Notes: generated by a model not told the origin, from the letters alone. Shown: positions 1-5,973, numbered from the stretch's first letter. The stretch is DNA of 6,779 nt from Pseudomonadota bacterium (GCA_022705265.1 JAKJEU010000080.1:1-6779); one strand, 5' to 3'. Made by a program: numbers and translations.

Positions 1-1
1 A

Positions 2-808
2 ACCGATTTTGGTGACGACATTGACCGTCCTTTGCAAAAATCTGACGGAACTTATACCTATTTTGCCCCTGATATTGCTTATCATTTAACAAAATATAAA
101 AGAGGCTTTACATGGATGATTGATATCTTTGGGGCTGACCACGGTGGTTATGTAAAAAGATTAAAATCAGCGGTCAAGGCTATTACCGACGGAAATGCTG
201 ATATCGAAGTTAAACTTTGCCAAATGATTAATTTCAAAGATAATGGCGTTCCTATGAAAATGTCTAAACGCTCGGGAACTTTTATTACTTTAAGAGATGT
301 GATTGATGAAGTTGGTAAAGATGTTACAAGATTTTTGATTTTGACTCGTAAAAACGATGCTCACCTTGATTTCGACTTTGCAAAGGTAAAAGAAACATCA
401 AAGGACAATGTCGTGTTTTATGTTCAATATGCTCATGCAAGAGCTTGTTCGGTTAATCGTAACGCTCTTGAAATGTTCAAAGACAAAATCGACATAACAA
501 AAGCAAATTTAAGCTTGCTTAACGACCCTGATGAAATTGCTTTGATGAAACTTTTATCAACATGGCCAAGATTAATTGAAGGTGCTGCTCTTGCGACTGA
601 ACCTCATCGTATTGCTTATTTCTTAAACGATATTGCCTCTGCTTTCCACTCTTTATGGAACAAGGGAAGAGATGATGCAAGCCTTAAATTCTTAATCGAA
701 AACAACATCGAACTTTCTGCTGCAAGACTTGCTTTGGTTAATGCGGTTGCAATTGTAATTGCATCTGGTCTTGAAGTATTCGGAGTGAAACCTATGGAGG
801 AAATGTAA
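2..808 (+). CDS. argS: Arginyl-tRNA synthetase, C-terminal part (5' truncated by window edge)
   Basis: Class I aminoacyl-tRNA synthetase that charges tRNA-Arg in the cytoplasm. The frame is open from base 2, so the N-terminal half with the HIGH motif lies outside the window; 268 residues are visible. Seen directly: the DGTYTYFAPDIAYH segment, GADHGGYVKRLK (typical catalytic-domain core), and the KMSKS-class loop as KMSKRSG at bases 257-277, followed by TFITLRDVIDEVGKD. After this comes the junction to the all-helical DALR anticodon-binding domain, HLDFDF...YVQYAHAR, which is a hallmark of ArgS. The C-terminus GLEVFGVKPMEEM is the normal family end, so the 3' end is intact. The TTG at base 32 is an internal Leu, not a start. 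The stop codon overlaps the next gene's ATG by one base (TAATG), indicating translational coupling with the SPOR gene, an arrangement I know from Alphaproteobacteria. Confidence 0.97.
   Translation, partial: TDFGDDIDRPLQKSDGTYTYFAPDIAYHLTKYKRGFTWMIDIFGADHGGYVKRLKSAVKAITDGNADIEVKLCQMINFKDNGVPMKMSKRSGTFITLRDVIDEVGKDVTRFLILTRKNDAHLDFDFAKVKETSKDNVVFYVQYAHARACSVNRNALEMFKDKIDITKANLSLLNDPDEIALMKLLSTWPRLIEGAALATEPHRIAYFLNDIASAFHSLWNKGRDDASLKFLIENNIELSAARLALVNAVAIVIASGLEVFGVKPMEEM
796..800 (+). promoter_or_regulatory. Shine-Dalgarno site of the SPOR-domain gene, inside the end of argS
   Basis: GGAGG lies within the last codons of argS, 7 bases before the ATG at 808. This fixes the start of the downstream gene and supports coupled translation through the TAATG junction. 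Confidence 0.75.
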
Positions 809-1800
809 TGGTTGATAACAAAAACGACCAAGATTTTTATAAGGAATTCAAAGACAGAATGAATATCGACCCGTTAAGGGAAGTTATGGATGATAAAAAA
901 TCAAACAACCATACCTTTACCATAATTTTTGCGGTATTGACTGGGATTTTTGTATCGTCTCTTATCGGTTGGTATGTAATTGGAAATCTGATGGTTTCTA
1001 AAACAGGAAATCTTGATGATATTAATGAACTTCCCGTGGTTCAACGCTCGGTTACTCCTATAAAAATCAAACCTGAAAACGAAGGCGGAATGAAAATCGA
1101 TAACCAAGAAAAACAAGTTTATGACCTTATCGGACAAAACAATGCTCCTGATATCAGTCGTGAAAAAATCGTGGTTAATCGTGATATGGTGGTGGCTCCA
1201 AGCGAAGACGAATATCTTATTAATGACAACGAGTATAAAGAAGAAGTCGAAGCTAGTGAAGATAAAATTGCAAACTTAATTAAAGAAGTTGATAACACCA
1301 ATCCTGAACCAAAACGACCAATTCTTAATAGCAAAAATGAAGAGACTCCTGCTCCTGTTAATATTTTACCAACGGAAATCAAACCTCTTGAAAAAGTTGC
1401 GGAAGTTAAAGAGGAAGTTAAGATAGCGGAAACAAAGCCTGTTGAAACTCCTAAAATTGAACCAAAAAAAGAAGAAGTTAAAGTAGAAGCAAAACAAGAA
1501 GTGAAAATTGAGCCAGCACCAGTTGAAAAACCAAAAGCTGAGACCAAGCCTTCTGAAATTTTTAAGGTGCAAGTACTTTCAACAAAAGACGAAGCACAAG
1601 TTAAGAAATCTTATGCTAATTTATCTAAAAAAATCAAAGAAATTAAGGGCTTGCCTTATGAAATTGAAAAGGCTGATTTGGGTAAAAAAGGTATTTATTA
1701 CCGTCTTAAAATCGGTGAATTTAAATCTAAAGAGGAAGCAGCAAAGTTATGCCAAACATTAAAGGCTAAAAAACAAGATTGCATAGTTTCAAAAAAATAA
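808..1800 (+). CDS. SPOR-domain single-pass membrane protein
   Basis: Probable bitopic inner-membrane protein of 330 residues whose C-terminal domain binds denuded septal peptidoglycan, as SPOR domains generally do. Order seen: a charged cytoplasmic N-terminus (1-35), one membrane helix (about 37-60, FAVLTGIFVSSLIGWYVIG), and a juxtamembrane stretch at about 82-107 (PIKIKPENEGGMKIDNQEKQ, then VYD) that resembles a conserved segment I associate with alphaproteobacterial argS-linked SPOR proteins. A Lys/Glu/Pro-rich linker follows (about 189-250), then the SPOR domain (252-329: FKVQVLSTKDEAQVKKSYANL ... IYYRLKIGEFKSKEEAAKLC). The linker would span the periplasm. There is no signal peptidase site, so it should stay membrane-anchored. 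It is coupled to argS and ends at a terminator. The nagZ and scpAB genes that often follow in Alphaproteobacteria are absent. Cell-division role is inferred from the domain only. Confidence 0.9.
   Translation: MVDNKNDQDFYKEFKDRMNIDPLREVMDDKKSNNHTFTIIFAVLTGIFVSSLIGWYVIGNLMVSKTGNLDDINELPVVQRSVTPIKIKPENEGGMKIDNQEKQVYDLIGQNNAPDISREKIVVNRDMVVAPSEDEYLINDNEYKEEVEASEDKIANLIKEVDNTNPEPKRPILNSKNEETPAPVNILPTEIKPLEKVAEVKEEVKIAETKPVETPKIEPKKEEVKVEAKQEVKIEPAPVEKPKAETKPSEIFKVQVLSTKDEAQVKKSYANLSKKIKEIKGLPYEIEKADLGKKGIYYRLKIGEFKSKEEAAKLCQTLKAKKQDCIVSKK
1372..1557 (+). repeat. Low-complexity Lys/Glu/Pro/Val-rich linker with short degenerate repeats
   Basis: Within the SPOR gene, residues about 189-250 are built from irregular repeats such as EVKEE, EVKIAETKP, KIEPKKEEVKVEAK and EVKIEPAPVEKP. 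At DNA level GAAGTTAA recurs at 1402, 1414 and 1474. This is a flexible charged spacer, not a mobile repeat, and its length probably varies among relatives. Confidence 0.55.
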
Positions 1801-1803
1801 TAA

Positions 1804-1840
1804 AAAAGCGGGAAAATTAAAATCCCGCTTTTCTTTTTTT
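1804..1840. terminator. Intrinsic terminator, probably bidirectional, between convergent genes
   Basis: A perfect 10-bp stem pairs 1804-1813 (AAAAGCGGGA) with 1823-1832 (TCCCGCTTTT), with a 9-base loop. On the + strand a T-rich tract follows (TTTTCTTTTTTT, 1829-1840). On the - strand the other side of the stem runs into TTTTTTATTA, so it can also stop leftward transcription. It starts 4 bases after the SPOR stop codon and 7 bases after the stop of the small leftward ORF ending at 1839. Confidence 0.9.
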
Positions 1841-2015
1841 ATATATCAGATTTTTTTTTAATAAATTCTGTCAGTTCTTTTTTTAATTCTATCGCCTTTA
1901 TCAAAGCTTTAAAAATATTCTTCTTGATTACATAAGTAATCACCCCTGCAAGGGACATAACCAAATATATCTTTATACCTGATATTATAAGGCTTGCATT
2001 TTTTACCAAATTCAA
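1839..2015 (-). CDS. Probable 58-residue single-pass membrane microprotein, unknown function
   Basis: I do not recognise this protein. The frame runs from TTG at 2015 (or TTG at 2009) to TAA at 1839 and is preceded in frame by a stop. The product has a hydrophobic segment at about residues 9-30 (LIISGIKIYLVMSLAGVITYVI) and then a strongly basic helix of about 28 residues with heptad-like spacing of hydrophobics (KKNIFKALIKAIELKKEL), as expected for a membrane anchor with an amphipathic tail. It lies just downstream of the FliL-like gene in the same direction and its stop abuts a terminator, so it fits as the last gene of the trxA operon. Against it: no ATG start except an internal Met at residue 20, and the good Shine-Dalgarno upstream points to a GTG in another frame. 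A frameshifted or degenerate gene is possible. Confidence 0.45.
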   Translation of the reverse strand: MNLVKNASLIISGIKIYLVMSLAGVITYVIKKNIFKALIKAIELKKELTEFIKKKSDI

Positions 2016-2037
2016 TCGAATTCACGACTTATAAACC

Positions 2038-2496
2038 TCATGCTGCTGGTCTTATATAATAAAAAGCATAAAGAACATCGATAATCTTATCTTTTCCATA
2101 TACTCTTTGAAGCTGTTCGATAAGATATTTTTTCATATCGGCTAAATCCATATTTTCTTTGTAATACTTATCCAAATAATCATAAATCATTGCGTTCATT
2201 CGCGCTCTTATTTGCGACCTTGCAAGGTTAAGTTCTGTCTTTGCCTCAACCGTCATTATTATTTTAAAGCTAAGCTCCATAGAGGCAACAGGCGTACCAT
2301 CTTTGACCACAGAAACAATAAAGCCATCCATATCCAAAATATCGGTTGCGATTTCTTTTTTGACTGGCTCTTCTTTTTTTTCTGATTTTTGAGTTAGCAT
2401 TACAATAAGTTTGTCAAGCAATCCCTTTTCCTTTGCGACAAGAATGCCTGTCGCAACGAAAACAAGGATAATTGACATTATAAGGATTTTTTTCAT
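2038..2496 (-). CDS. FliL-like single-pass membrane protein of unknown function
   Basis: 152 residues: a short basic N-terminus and one membrane helix (about 4-21, ILIMSIILVFVATGILVA), a charged linker (25-50, KSEKKEEPVKKE), then an extracytoplasmic domain (about 52-150). That domain has the outline of FliL-type proteins: a strand entry (MDGFIVSVVKDG), a long strand (SMELSFKIIMTVEAK), a helix with paired basic residues (QIRARMNAMIYDYLDKY), a second helix (ADMKKYLIEQLQRVYG) and a final strand (DVLYAFYYIRP). Homologues of this pattern near nusB in Alphaproteobacteria are usually annotated only as hypothetical, as far as I recall. No other flagellar gene is present, so a motor role should not be assumed. 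Its ATG overlaps the nusB stop codon as ATGA (2493-2496), and its Shine-Dalgarno is weak (GGGA), so translation is probably coupled to nusB. Confidence 0.7.
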   Translation of the reverse strand: MKKILIMSIILVFVATGILVAKEKGLLDKLIVMLTQKSEKKEEPVKKEIATDILDMDGFIVSVVKDGTPVASMELSFKIIMTVEAKTELNLARSQIRARMNAMIYDYLDKYYKENMDLADMKKYLIEQLQRVYGKDKIIDVLYAFYYIRPAA

Positions 2497-2969
2497 TTAA
2501 TCCCTTTTGCGATTTTATCAAGCAAAGCGTTAATCATTCTTGGTTCTTGACCGTTTTCATAAAAACTTATTGCAATTTTCATGTATTCGTCAATTATCAC
2601 TGGCTTATCAACATCACTTACCATCATCTCAGTAACCGCAGCCCTTAAAATTGAAAAAACCAATTTTTCGGTTCTTTCCACAGACCATTTGTCATTGAAA
2701 TTTTCTTTGATAACATTATCAACAATTTCTTTTCTTTCTTCCCATGCATTAAAGATTGAAACGAACAAAGAGCTGTCTGTTTTTCCCATTGGAATAAAAG
2801 TTTCAATTTCGTTATTTTCGCCTTTTTCTTCTAAAAGCTCTCCTCCGATTCTTCCTGACAAAAAGTCATCTACGACTTCTGAAAAAGAAGCTCCCTCGTT
2901 AAAGTAAGTAGAATAAATAGCTTGGACAACGCTTAATCTTGCATTGGTTCGATTTTTATAACCTGACAT
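2493..2969 (-). CDS. nusB: Transcription antitermination factor NusB
   Basis: All-helical RNA-binding protein which, with NusE (ribosomal protein S10), binds boxA RNA and assists rRNA antitermination. The 158 residues are within the usual range. Seen: the N-terminal family signature NARLSVVQAIYSTY (9-22), the central ERTEKLVFSILRAAVTEMM (98-116), and the C-terminal run VIIDEYMKIAISFY...MINALLDKIAKGI (125-157) that defines the NusB core. An extra acidic, gap-like stretch at about 43-57 is less conserved. The ATG at 2969 has TAAGGA at 2981-2976 as its Shine-Dalgarno, which includes the glyA stop codon. It follows glyA by 9 bases and overlaps the next gene by 4. The rib genes that separate glyA from nusB in many Alphaproteobacteria are missing here. 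Confidence 0.93.
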   Translation of the reverse strand: MSGYKNRTNARLSVVQAIYSTYFNEGASFSEVVDDFLSGRIGGELLEEKGENNEIETFIPMGKTDSSLFVSIFNAWEERKEIVDNVIKENFNDKWSVERTEKLVFSILRAAVTEMMVSDVDKPVIIDEYMKIAISFYENGQEPRMINALLDKIAKGIK

Positions 2970-2978
2970 AATTTTTCC

Positions 2979-4244
2979 TTAAAAGTTTTTGTAAATTGGG
3001 AAATTCTCACACATATTAAGAACTTCTTCTTTTACTTCTTGTTCAATTTTTTGGTTATTTTCGCCATTTAAAGACAATCCGTCAATAACTTTTGCAATCA
3101 TTTCACCAATTTTTTTGAATTCTTCCGCTCCAAACCCACGAGTAGTAGCAGCAGGAGAACCAAACCTTAATCCCGAAGTTACCTTTGGCGAAGTTGGATC
3201 AAAAGGAATACCATTTTTATTTGCTGTGATATGAGCCTTTTCAAGAGAGATACAAGCATCTCTTCCCGTAACATTTTTCGACCTTAAATCCACCAACATC
3301 AAATGAGTATCAGTTCCACCCGTAATTATGTTAACTCCATTATTTTCCAAGGTTTCAGCCAATACTTTGGCATTATTTACGACATTTTTAATATATTCTT
3401 TATAAGATGGTTGCAAAGCTTCCTTAAAAGCAACAGCCTTAGCAGAAATAATATGCATCAAAGGACCGCCTTGAGTTCCTGGAAATACTGCGGAATTAAT
3501 TTTTTTTGCCAATTCTTCGTTATTGGTTAAAATCATACCACCCCTTGGACCTCTTAAAGTCTTGTGAGTAGTTGTTGTTACAACATCAGCATAATCACAA
3601 GGATTATCATGGAGACCACCTGCGACAATGCCTGCGAAATGAGCCATATCCACCATTAACAAAGCACCACAGTTATCGCAAATTTCACGGAATTTTTTGA
3701 AATCAATCGCACGAGGATAAGCAGAACCGCCAGCAATGATAAGTTTTGGTTTATTAATTTCTGCCATTTTTGCCAATTCTTCGTAATCAATCAAGAAATT
3801 GTCAGGTCTTACCCCATATTGAACCGCATTAAACCATTTTCCGGAAACAGTTGGCTTTGCACCATGAGTTAAATGCCCACCAGCATCTAAGCTCATTCCA
3901 AAAAAGGTATCGCCAGGCTTTAAACAAGCATACATCACGGCCGTATTTGCCTGAGCCCCGCTGTGAGGTTGGACATTAACGAATTTTACATTAAAAAGTT
4001 TTTTTGCTCGTTCGATTGCAAGGTTTTCAGCGATATCAACACATTCACAACCACCATAATATCTTGCCCCAGAATATCCTTCGGCATATTTATTTGTTAA
4101 AACAGAACCGCATGCCTCTAACACCGCTTCTGAAACAATATTTTCTGATGCAATTAACTCGATTTGAGTTTGTTGTCTTCTAAGTTCGCTTGACAAAGCT
4201 TCGTAAATTTCAATGTCAAAGGCCTTTACGCTTTCATAATTCAT
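2979..4244 (-). CDS. glyA: Serine hydroxymethyltransferase
   Basis: PLP enzyme interconverting serine plus tetrahydrofolate with glycine plus 5,10-methylene-THF, the main one-carbon source. At 421 residues it is full length. Visible signatures: IASENIVSEAVLEACGSVLTN (31-51) and NKYAEGYSGARYYGG (51-65) for substrate and cofactor contacts, HSGAQAN (94-100), the VDMAH motif with Asp199 and His202 at the pyridine ring, the PLP lysine in TTTTHKTLRGPRGG (Lys228), and the carboxylate-binding Arg360 in SGLRFGSPA. All key residues are present, so it should be active. Its start is 3 bases after the rpiB stop, with AGGGG at 4260-4256, an 11-base spacing that is longer than optimal, so coupling to rpiB translation is likely. 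The rpiB-glyA pair is common in Alphaproteobacteria. Confidence 0.98.
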   Translation of the reverse strand: MNYESVKAFDIEIYEALSSELRRQQTQIELIASENIVSEAVLEACGSVLTNKYAEGYSGARYYGGCECVDIAENLAIERAKKLFNVKFVNVQPHSGAQANTAVMYACLKPGDTFFGMSLDAGGHLTHGAKPTVSGKWFNAVQYGVRPDNFLIDYEELAKMAEINKPKLIIAGGSAYPRAIDFKKFREICDNCGALLMVDMAHFAGIVAGGLHDNPCDYADVVTTTTHKTLRGPRGGMILTNNEELAKKINSAVFPGTQGGPLMHIISAKAVAFKEALQPSYKEYIKNVVNNAKVLAETLENNGVNIITGGTDTHLMLVDLRSKNVTGRDACISLEKAHITANKNGIPFDPTSPKVTSGLRFGSPAATTRGFGAEEFKKIGEMIAKVIDGLSLNGENNQKIEQEVKEEVLNMCENFPIYKNF

Positions 4245-4247
4245 GTT

Positions 4248-4685
4248 TTAACATTCCCCTAATTTTTTAACTCTTCTTACATATGATTCTTTTGGTATGA
4301 AATCAGTTTTTAAGAAAATTTCCATACATTCGATTGCAAGTTCATCTCCCAAAACTCTTCCACCTAATGCCATAACATTAGCATCGTTATGCTCGCGACA
4401 AAGTCTTGCCGTAAAACCATCGTGCACCAAAGCACATCTTACATGAGGATAACGATTTGCTTTAATCGAAATACCAATTCCTGTACCACAAACTAAAATG
4501 CCTCTGGTTTTTTCGTCTTCTTCTTTGATAGCCAAAGCCATTTTATCGGAAATATCCGGATAATCCACCGCGGCAACACTTTCGCAACCGATATCAACGA
4601 TTTCGTGACCAATTTCTTTAAGTTTGTTTTTCAAAACTTCTTTAAGATTAAAGCCACCGTGATCAGAACCAATTAAAATTTTCAT
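4248..4685 (-). CDS. rpiB: Ribose-5-phosphate isomerase B
   Basis: Interconverts ribose 5-phosphate and ribulose 5-phosphate in the non-oxidative pentose phosphate pathway, feeding nucleotide synthesis. The 145 residues match the RpiB/LacAB family. Seen: the N-terminal IGSDHGGFNLKEVL with Asp8 and His9, VDYPDISDKMA (40-50), the active-site loop GILVCGTGIGISIKANR with catalytic Cys66 and the following Gly-Thr-Gly, and CREHNDANVMALGGR with His99. The Cys places it with RpiB of the E. coli type and not with Ser-containing sugar-phosphate isomerase relatives. AAGGAGA at 4700-4694 lies 8 bases before the ATG and overlaps the trxA stop codon. trxA precedes it by 14 bases and glyA follows by 3. Confidence 0.96.
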   Translation of the reverse strand: MKILIGSDHGGFNLKEVLKNKLKEIGHEIVDIGCESVAAVDYPDISDKMALAIKEEDEKTRGILVCGTGIGISIKANRYPHVRCALVHDGFTARLCREHNDANVMALGGRVLGDELAIECMEIFLKTDFIPKESYVRRVKKLGEC

Positions 4686-4693
4686 ATTTTGCG

Positions 4694-4700
4694 TCTCCTT
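4694..4700 (-). promoter_or_regulatory. Shine-Dalgarno site of rpiB
   Basis: AAGGAGA, 8 bases upstream of the rpiB ATG, begins at the last base of the trxA stop codon (TAA, 4702-4700). It confirms that trxA and rpiB are read from one message. Confidence 0.7.
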
Positions 4701-5011
4701 TAAAGAGATTTAACCCAATCAATTACCTTAGATTTATTCATAGCTCCAACCTTTGTTTCAACAGCTTCGCCATTTTTAACCAAAACAAAAGTAGGAATAC
4801 TTTGGACTCCGTATTTTCCAGCAATCTCAGGAGCATCATCAATGTTTACTTTAACAATTTTCACCTTACATTCTGGCATTTTTGATACTTCTTCTAAGAT
4901 AGGTAACATTTGACGGCATGGTCCGCACCATTCTGCAAAAAAATCAACAATCACAGGAGTTTCAGATTTTAATACTTCTGCTTCAAATTCTTTACCACTA
5001 ACCATTTTCAT
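4700..5011 (-). CDS. trxA: Thioredoxin
   Basis: Small cytoplasmic dithiol-disulfide oxidoreductase that reduces protein disulfides and is recharged by thioredoxin reductase. The chosen start gives 103 residues, close to the usual 105-108. Seen: the buried Asp23 in VIVDFFAEWCGPC, the active site WCGPC with Cys29 and Cys32, and cis-Pro73 in GVQSIPTF, followed by the KNGE turn and the C-terminal helix. There is no signal peptide, so it is cytoplasmic. An ATG at 5026 would add MRRKH, but the strong GAGGAG site (5024-5019) sits directly after that ATG and 7 bases before the ATG at 5011, so 5011 is preferred. It is the first gene of the trxA-rpiB-glyA-nusB operon, with a promoter candidate just upstream. 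Confidence 0.95.
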   Translation of the reverse strand: MKMVSGKEFEAEVLKSETPVIVDFFAEWCGPCRQMLPILEEVSKMPECKVKIVKVNIDDAPEIAGKYGVQSIPTFVLVKNGEAVETKVGAMNKSKVIDWVKSL

Positions 5012-5018
5012 ATGTTTT

Positions 5019-5024
5019 CTCCTC
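5019..5024 (-). promoter_or_regulatory. Shine-Dalgarno site that decides the trxA start
   Basis: GAGGAG is followed by a 7-base spacer (AAAACAT) and ATG at 5011. It overlaps the upstream in-frame ATG (5026-5024), which therefore lacks a site of its own. This argues for the shorter thioredoxin. Confidence 0.8.
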
Positions 5025-5043
5025 ATAATCTAATTTCAAAAAT

Positions 5044-5083
5044 ATTATATTTGTATGTTATAAAATAAACCGCTTATAAGCAA
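5044..5083 (-). promoter_or_regulatory. Candidate promoter(s) of the trxA-rpiB-glyA-nusB operon
   Basis: On the - strand a perfect TATAAT occurs at 5049-5044, with only a weak -35 (GGTTTA, about 16-17 bases upstream). This would start RNA near 5037 and leave a leader of about 26 bases. A second possibility is TTGCTT at 5083-5078 with TATAAC at 5062-5057, spacer 15. A 10-bp palindrome GCTTATAAGC (5072-5081) lies at the upstream edge. The assignment is by eye; in such AT-rich DNA matches to the -10 element are frequent by chance. Confidence 0.4.
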
Positions 5084-5148
5084 CGAATTATTTAAAATTT
5101 ATATAGTGGTATTTTAATGCGATTATAAGAGGTAAGGCAAAATTTATT

Positions 5149-5949
5149 TTAAAAAAGCAATAAACTTACCGCCATGACGAACATTCCTCCACTTACTCCG
5201 AATATAGCAATATGAGGGTTTCCGTATTCTCTGGCTGCTGGTAAAAGCTCGTCAAAAGCAATATAAACCATAATTCCTGCAACCCCTGCGAAAACTATAC
5301 CAAAAGTTAAAGGCGAAAATATCGGAAGCAAAATAAAATATCCCAAAATCGCCCCCACAGGTTCGGCAAAACCCGATAAAAAAGTATACCATAAGGCTTT
5401 TTTCTTATCCCCCGTCGCATTATATATCGGAAGAGAGACCGCAATGCCTTCTGGAATATTATGTATCGCAATTGCAACCGCAATTGATGCCCCAAGTTTT
5501 AAATCCGTTAACCCCGCCATAAAGGTTGCCAACCCTTCGGGAAAGTTGTGTATCGCAATTGCAAGAGCCGTAAAAAGACCCATACGGTGAAGTTTTTTGG
5601 CATAAGCATTATCGTTTTTATCGTCTTTATCAGTTTCAAGTTCATCTTGGTTAATTGTTTCAGGCAAAAACCAATCCACCAAAAAAGCAATCAAAATCCC
5701 CGCAAAAAAAGCCACCAAAGTTATCCACTTTGCCTCTTTCAACCCGACCACATCGGTCATGGCCATCGTCGATTTATCCAAAATTTCAACAAAGGAAACA
5801 TAAATCATAACACCCGCGGAAAACCCAAGCCCAAGAGAGAGTTTTGTAAAATCCTTTTGTTTAATGAAAAAAGCAATAAACCCACCAAATCCCGTTGCAA
5901 GTCCAGCCAGCAAGGTTAATAAAAAAGCATATAAAACTTGATTTCCCAT
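5149..5949 (-). CDS. ZIP-family divalent metal transporter (ZupT-like)
   Basis: Polytopic inner-membrane protein of 266 residues, probably importing Zn2+ and perhaps Fe2+ or Mn2+. About eight hydrophobic segments are visible: roughly 5-28, 36-56, 75-95, 122-145, 150-172, 187-210, 214-236 and 246-265. The two metal-site helices carry the diagnostic motifs HNFPEG (134-139) and HNIPEG (163-168), with GFAEPVGA (193-200) and AFDELLPAAREYG (231-243) further on, all as in the ZupT/GufA branch. The loop between segments 3 and 4 (about 98-120) is Asp/Lys/Asn-rich (DELETDKDDKNDN) in place of the His-rich loop of many ZIP proteins. The Shine-Dalgarno is AAGGTG at 5962-5957, 7 bases before the ATG. It stands between the tyrS terminator and the trxA promoter, so it is probably its own unit. 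No clear terminator follows. Metal preference cannot be read from sequence. Confidence 0.92.
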   Translation of the reverse strand: MGNQVLYAFLLTLLAGLATGFGGFIAFFIKQKDFTKLSLGLGFSAGVMIYVSFVEILDKSTMAMTDVVGLKEAKWITLVAFFAGILIAFLVDWFLPETINQDELETDKDDKNDNAYAKKLHRMGLFTALAIAIHNFPEGLATFMAGLTDLKLGASIAVAIAIHNIPEGIAVSLPIYNATGDKKKALWYTFLSGFAEPVGAILGYFILLPIFSPLTFGIVFAGVAGIMVYIAFDELLPAAREYGNPHIAIFGVSGGMFVMAVSLLLF

Positions 5950-5973
5950 GAAATTACACCTTAAAAAACGAAT

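Noticed and set aside
1119..1547. A 142-residue open frame on the - strand opposite the SPOR gene
   Set aside because: It is Ser/Thr/Leu-rich because it mirrors the Lys/Glu-rich linker codons, lacks a ribosome site, and lies antisense to a well-supported gene.
1508..1762. An 84-residue + strand frame inside the SPOR gene
   Set aside because: It is a +1 shifted shadow of the Lys-rich SPOR region, without a start signal.
1841..2037. A possible riboswitch or small RNA downstream of the FliL-like gene
   Set aside because: No stable GC-rich stems apart from the terminator; the coding explanation is more convincing.
2581..2907. A 108-residue + strand frame opposite nusB
   Set aside because: Ser/Thr/Ile-rich shadow with no domain resemblance, while nusB is recognisable on the - strand.
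5050..5070. A half-site resembling a Zur box (TATGTTATA) near trxA
   Set aside because: Only one half matches, and it lies downstream of the ZIP gene, not in its promoter; likely chance in AT-rich DNA.
5027..5148. Search for a terminator, small RNA or small ORF in the ZIP-trxA gap
   Set aside because: Only AT-rich weak inverted repeats and very short frames were seen; nothing beyond the promoter candidates is supportable.
5548..5919. A 123-residue open frame on the + strand opposite the ZIP gene
   Set aside because: Its composition is that of an antisense shadow, and the opposite strand has clear ZIP motifs.
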